Positions 5,372 to 5,595 of a stretch of DNA of 5,595 bases are shown here, in pieces (the first letter of the stretch is position 1; each line of letters opens with the position of its first letter). Below the pieces are notes generated by a model, which worked only from the letters and a program-made list of their open reading frames with translations, made no database searches and was not told the origin of the DNA. The stretch lies in the NCBI GenBank assembly GCA_016199015.1, contig JACQHN010000070.1:1-5595 (forward strand), written 5' to 3'. Source of the stretch: Nitrospira defluvii (GTDB taxonomy: Bacteria > Nitrospirota > Nitrospiria > Nitrospirales > Nitrospiraceae). Position numbers and translations under genes: made by a program.

Positions 5372-5595
5372 ATGGACATAGCCAGTAGTTTGGGAAAGAT
5401 CCAGGTCCTCCCGAACGATGTCATCGGTCGAATCGCGGCAGGGGAAGTCGTCGAACGCCCGGCTGCGGTCGTGAAGGAACTGGTCGAAAATAGCCTGGAC
5501 GCCGGCAGTACCACGATTACCGTCGAGATCAAAGACGGCGGCCTCGGGTTGATTCGCATCACCGATGACGGCGAAGGCATGTCGCGCGCCGACGC
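5372..5595 (+). CDS. mutL: DNA mismatch repair protein MutL, N-terminal part (3' truncated by window edge)
   Basis: MutL is a GHKL-type ATPase that couples MutS mismatch recognition to downstream strand incision or excision. The 74 visible residues carry the family signature. [21 protein letters not shown] is followed by [11 protein letters not shown], where Glu36 is the expected general base and Asn40 the expected Mg-ATP ligand (Glu29 and Asn33 in E. coli). The second ATP motif is DDGEGM (Asp65, Gly67, Gly69). The start gives about seven more residues (MDIASSLGK) before IQVLP than E. coli MutL. A TTG at 5390 would remove most of this but has no ribosome site. For the ATG, the nearest purine run is AGGGGG at 5355-5360, 11 bases upstream, which is weak. 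The 72-base gap after cpoB holds no evident terminator, so read-through transcription from the Tol-Pal genes is possible. The C-terminal dimerisation or endonuclease domain is outside the window. Confidence 0.95.
   Translation, partial: MDIASSLGKIQVLPNDVIGRIAAGEVVERPAAVVKELVENSLDAGSTTITVEIKDGGLGLIRITDDGEGMSRAD

Noticed and set aside
1..5595. Search for mobile elements, CRISPR arrays, tRNA/rRNA genes and defence or biosynthetic systems
   Set aside because: Essentially all of the window is accounted for by six contiguous housekeeping genes with gaps under 75 bases. I saw no terminal inverted repeats, spaced direct repeats or RNA-gene signatures.

Overview
This window is a run of plus-strand genes from a Gram-negative (diderm) bacterium: the 3' part of a Tol-Pal cell-envelope operon followed by the start of the DNA mismatch-repair gene mutL. 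The outer-membrane lipoproteins and the Tol-Pal system imply a diderm. The sequence is G+C-rich. The Pal motif GHCDERGT, together with a second pair of cysteines before the terminal NRR motif, resembles Pal proteins of Nitrospira-like and deltaproteobacterial lineages more than the enterobacterial form. A Nitrospirota (Nitrospira-like) host is my best guess, but it comes from remembered family features and not from a search.

Layout: (1) 2-577, the C-terminal part of a TolA/TonB-type energy transducer, cut by the left edge; (2) 574-1905, tolB, overlapping the previous gene by ATGA; (3) 1975-2754, pal, a peptidoglycan-associated lipoprotein, after a 69-bp gap; (4) 2820-4523, a long CpoB/YbgF-like lipoprotein with a greatly expanded coiled coil; (5) 4520-5299, a second, ordinary-sized CpoB/YbgF-like lipoprotein, overlapping the previous gene by ATGA; (6) 5372 to the right edge, the N-terminal part of MutL. 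No gap exceeds 75 bases, and I see no convincing intrinsic terminator in any of them, so co-transcription of the whole run is plausible.

How the genes work together: in known Tol-Pal systems an inner-membrane TolQRA motor (tolQ and tolR would lie to the left) uses proton motive force to drive TolA across the periplasm. There it acts on TolB and so controls how much Pal is free to bind peptidoglycan, which supports outer-membrane constriction at division. CpoB (YbgF) is the periplasmic TPR protein that links this machine to peptidoglycan synthesis. The least ordinary feature here is the duplicated CpoB position: two tandem lipoproteins share a C-terminal TPR module. One has a short coiled coil, and the other has roughly 330 residues of predicted coiled coil. 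No mobile element, CRISPR array, RNA gene or defence system is visible. Apart from the CpoB arrangement this is a conserved housekeeping region.
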